A stretch of 7,219 nucleotides of DNA from Acidobacteriota bacterium (GTDB taxonomy: Bacteria > Acidobacteriota > Vicinamibacteria > Vicinamibacterales > CAVVIG01): assembly GCA_003223775.1 (NCBI GenBank), contig QHWK01000698.1, positions 1-7,219 on the forward strand, written 5' to 3'. A program made the position numbers and the translations under genes. Positions within the stretch are counted from its first letter, which is position 1. Each line of letters starts with the position of its first letter. Below are positions 6,273 to 7,219 of the stretch, piece by piece. The notes below the pieces were generated by a model that saw only the letters and a program-made list of their open reading frames with translations, was not told the DNA's origin and ran no database searches.

Positions 6273-6664
6273 ACTTCATCGGCCATTCGATCGAGTGCCG
6301 CGTCAACGCCGAGGATCCCGACACGTTCGTCCCCTCGCCGGGGCTGATTCACGTCTTCAGCGTGCCGGGCGGTCCCGGCGTCCGCGTCGAGACGTTCGCG
6401 CATTCCGACTGCATGATCTCGCCGTACTACGACTCGATGATCGCGAAGATCATCGTGCACGGCCGCGACCGGCCGGAAGCGATCGCGCGCATGAAGCGGA
6501 CGCTCGAGATGACGGTGATCGAGGGCATCAAGACGACGATCCCGCTGCACCTGCGCATCATGAGCGATCCCGAGTTCGTCGCCGGCAAGCTGAGCACGTC
6601 GTTCATGGAGCGCTTCCTCGCGCGCGCGGGCTCGAGCGGCGGCCGCCTCGCGGAAGCGGTGTGA
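6257..6664 (+). pseudogene. accC: Biotin carboxylase, C-terminal fragment in a shifted frame
   Basis: This stretch continues accC one frame away: KQSDVNFIGHSIECRVNAED, PSPG, SPYYDSMIAKIIVHG, RDRPEAIARMKRTLEM, IEGIKTTIPLH and the family-typical end FMERFLARAG, to TGA 6662-6664. It encodes 135 residues, including the conserved ECRVNAEDP arginine and the YYDSM-K motif of the C-domain. Aligned with E. coli AccC, the residue before KQ should be about 25 residues after QVEHP, so about 76 bases are missing (76 leaves a remainder of one, matching the frame change). A GTG at 6269 overlaps the TGA of the upstream fragment (GTGA), which could allow coupled translation of this piece, but that start is probably accidental. 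Together the two fragments are one broken gene, whether in the organism or only in the assembly. Confidence 0.9.
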
Positions 6665-6670
6665 CGAGAC

Positions 6671-6713
6671 GGGATTGCCAATCCCCAATCCCGAATCCCA
6701 ATCCCCAATCCCC
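6671..6713 (+). repeat. AATCCCC-type tandem repeat with a short hairpin, accC-thiE boundary
   Basis: AATC recurs at 6680, 6687, 6694, 6700 and 6707, giving spacings of 7, 7, 6 and 7 and units that vary around AATCCCC or AATCCCG. The first arm, GGGATT (6671-6676), is the reverse complement of AATCCC at 6680-6685, leaving a three-base loop. This fits a small dispersed intergenic repeat family; similar GGGATT-type repeats are known to me from some high-GC genomes. Copy number elsewhere in this genome cannot be seen from here. Confidence 0.85.
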
Positions 6714-7219
6714 AGACTGAACGCCATCGTCGACGTCGAGGCGGCGGCGCGCGCCGGCTGGCGGCCGATGGATCTGACAAGGGCGCTCCTCGACGGCGGC
6801 GCGCGATTCCTGCAGCTGCGCGCGAAGCATCTTCCGTCCGCCGACCTGCTCGATCTCGCGGCGGCGATCGCCGAGCTCGCGCGGCCGCGCGGCGCGCGGC
6901 TGATCGTCAACGATCGCGCCGACCTCGCGCGGCTGGCGAACGCCGACGGCGTGCACCTCGGCCAGGACGATCTTCCTCCTGCTGCCGTTCGCGCCATCGT
7001 CGGCGCCGACGCGATCGTCGGCGTCTCGACGCACACGGTCGAGCAGATTGATCGCGCGGTCGGGGAACCCGTCAGCTACGTCGCGATCGGTCCGGTGTTT
7101 GGCACGACGACGAAAGCCACCGGATACGAGGCCGTCGGCCTCGAGATCGTGCGCGCGGCGGCTGAGCGCGCGGCGCGCCGCGGGCTGCCGCTCGTCGCGA
7201 TTGGCGGCATCACGCTGGC
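6675..7219 (+). CDS. thiE: Thiamine-phosphate synthase, 3' end outside window
   Basis: ThiE joins HMP-pyrophosphate and the thiazole phosphate to give thiamine phosphate; a cytoplasmic TIM-barrel enzyme. Motifs in order: LNAIVDVE (first strand), FLQLRAK (Gln about 47), LIVNDRADLA (about 76), DGVHLGQDDL, VGVSTHTVEQ, YVAIGPVFGTTTKATG (about 134-149) and AIGGIT at the right edge. About 25-30 residues are likely cut off. The start is uncertain. The homologous part begins near PRLNAIVDVE at 6711. The only ordinary start upstream in frame is TTG 6675, which would encode a Pro/Asn/Ser-rich leader from the tandem repeat. CTG 6717 is a less usual option, and ATG 6768 would remove the first strand. It lies 10 bases after accC with TTG 6675, so it is probably cotranscribed. 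Function is certain; the 5' end is not. Confidence 0.9.
   Translation, partial: MPIPNPESQSPIPRLNAIVDVEAAARAGWRPMDLTRALLDGGARFLQLRAKHLPSADLLDLAAAIAELARPRGARLIVNDRADLARLANADGVHLGQDDLPPAAVRAIVGADAIVGVSTHTVEQIDRAVGEPVSYVAIGPVFGTTTKATGYEAVGLEIVRAAAERAARRGLPLVAIGGITL

Noticed and set aside
6249..6275. Programmed ribosomal frameshift in accC
   Set aside because: About 25 conserved residues are missing at the point of frame change, so shifting frames would not restore the enzyme, and no slippery sequence is evident.
6215..7036. Antisense frame across the accC end and thiE
   Set aside because: It crosses the tandem repeat and two real forward genes, and has no recognisable domain.
6768..7219. ThiE starting at ATG 6768
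   Set aside because: It would remove the AIVDVE first strand of the barrel, which is plainly encoded upstream in the same frame.

Overview
The window is a compact, very GC-rich bacterial segment in which every supported gene reads on the + strand. The codon use, the gene neighbourhood (pilQ, two lipoproteins, a TPR protein, a Xaa-Pro peptidase, accB, accC, thiE) and the protein style suggest an Acidobacteriota genome, probably of the Vicinamibacteria type. That placement is inferred from recalled gene order and was not computed.

Layout: (i) 3-1082, the C-terminal part of a PilQ-type secretin, whose 5' end lies outside the window; (ii) 1091-1618, a small predicted lipoprotein; (iii) 1623-2822, a second predicted lipoprotein with an Ig-like N-terminal region and three PKD domains; (iv) 2830-3768, a TPR protein with a long Pro/Ala/Glu/Asp-rich tail; (v) about 3704-4756, an M24 Xaa-Pro aminopeptidase that lacks its start; (vi) 4772-5275, accB, the biotin carboxyl carrier protein; (vii) 5364-6664, accC, biotin carboxylase, broken into two frames at 6257; (viii) about 6675 to the window end, thiE, thiamine-phosphate synthase, running off the right edge. 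Most gaps are 4-15 bases, so most of the window looks like one transcription unit. The exceptions are the accB-accC gap (88 bases) and the accC-thiE boundary, each of which holds a different short tandem repeat.

Roles: the first part is cell-envelope (pilus secretin plus two exported lipoproteins next to it). The second part is housekeeping: peptide turnover, biotin-dependent acetyl-CoA carboxylation at the head of fatty-acid synthesis, and thiamine synthesis.

I did not find a new defence or mobile system. The notable signal is missing sequence. accC lacks about 25 highly conserved residues (about 76 bases) just after its QVEHP motif, with a frameshift. The TPR gene runs into the peptidase gene with the stop of one and the start of the other both absent. 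Both small lipoproteins also look as if they lack internal segments, with lower certainty. Several losses of similar size in 7 kb point first to assembly or consensus collapse, and second to real gene decay. Two repeat-built gene boundaries, one folding back onto the accC start codon and one apparently encoding the first residues of ThiE, are the other items worth a look.
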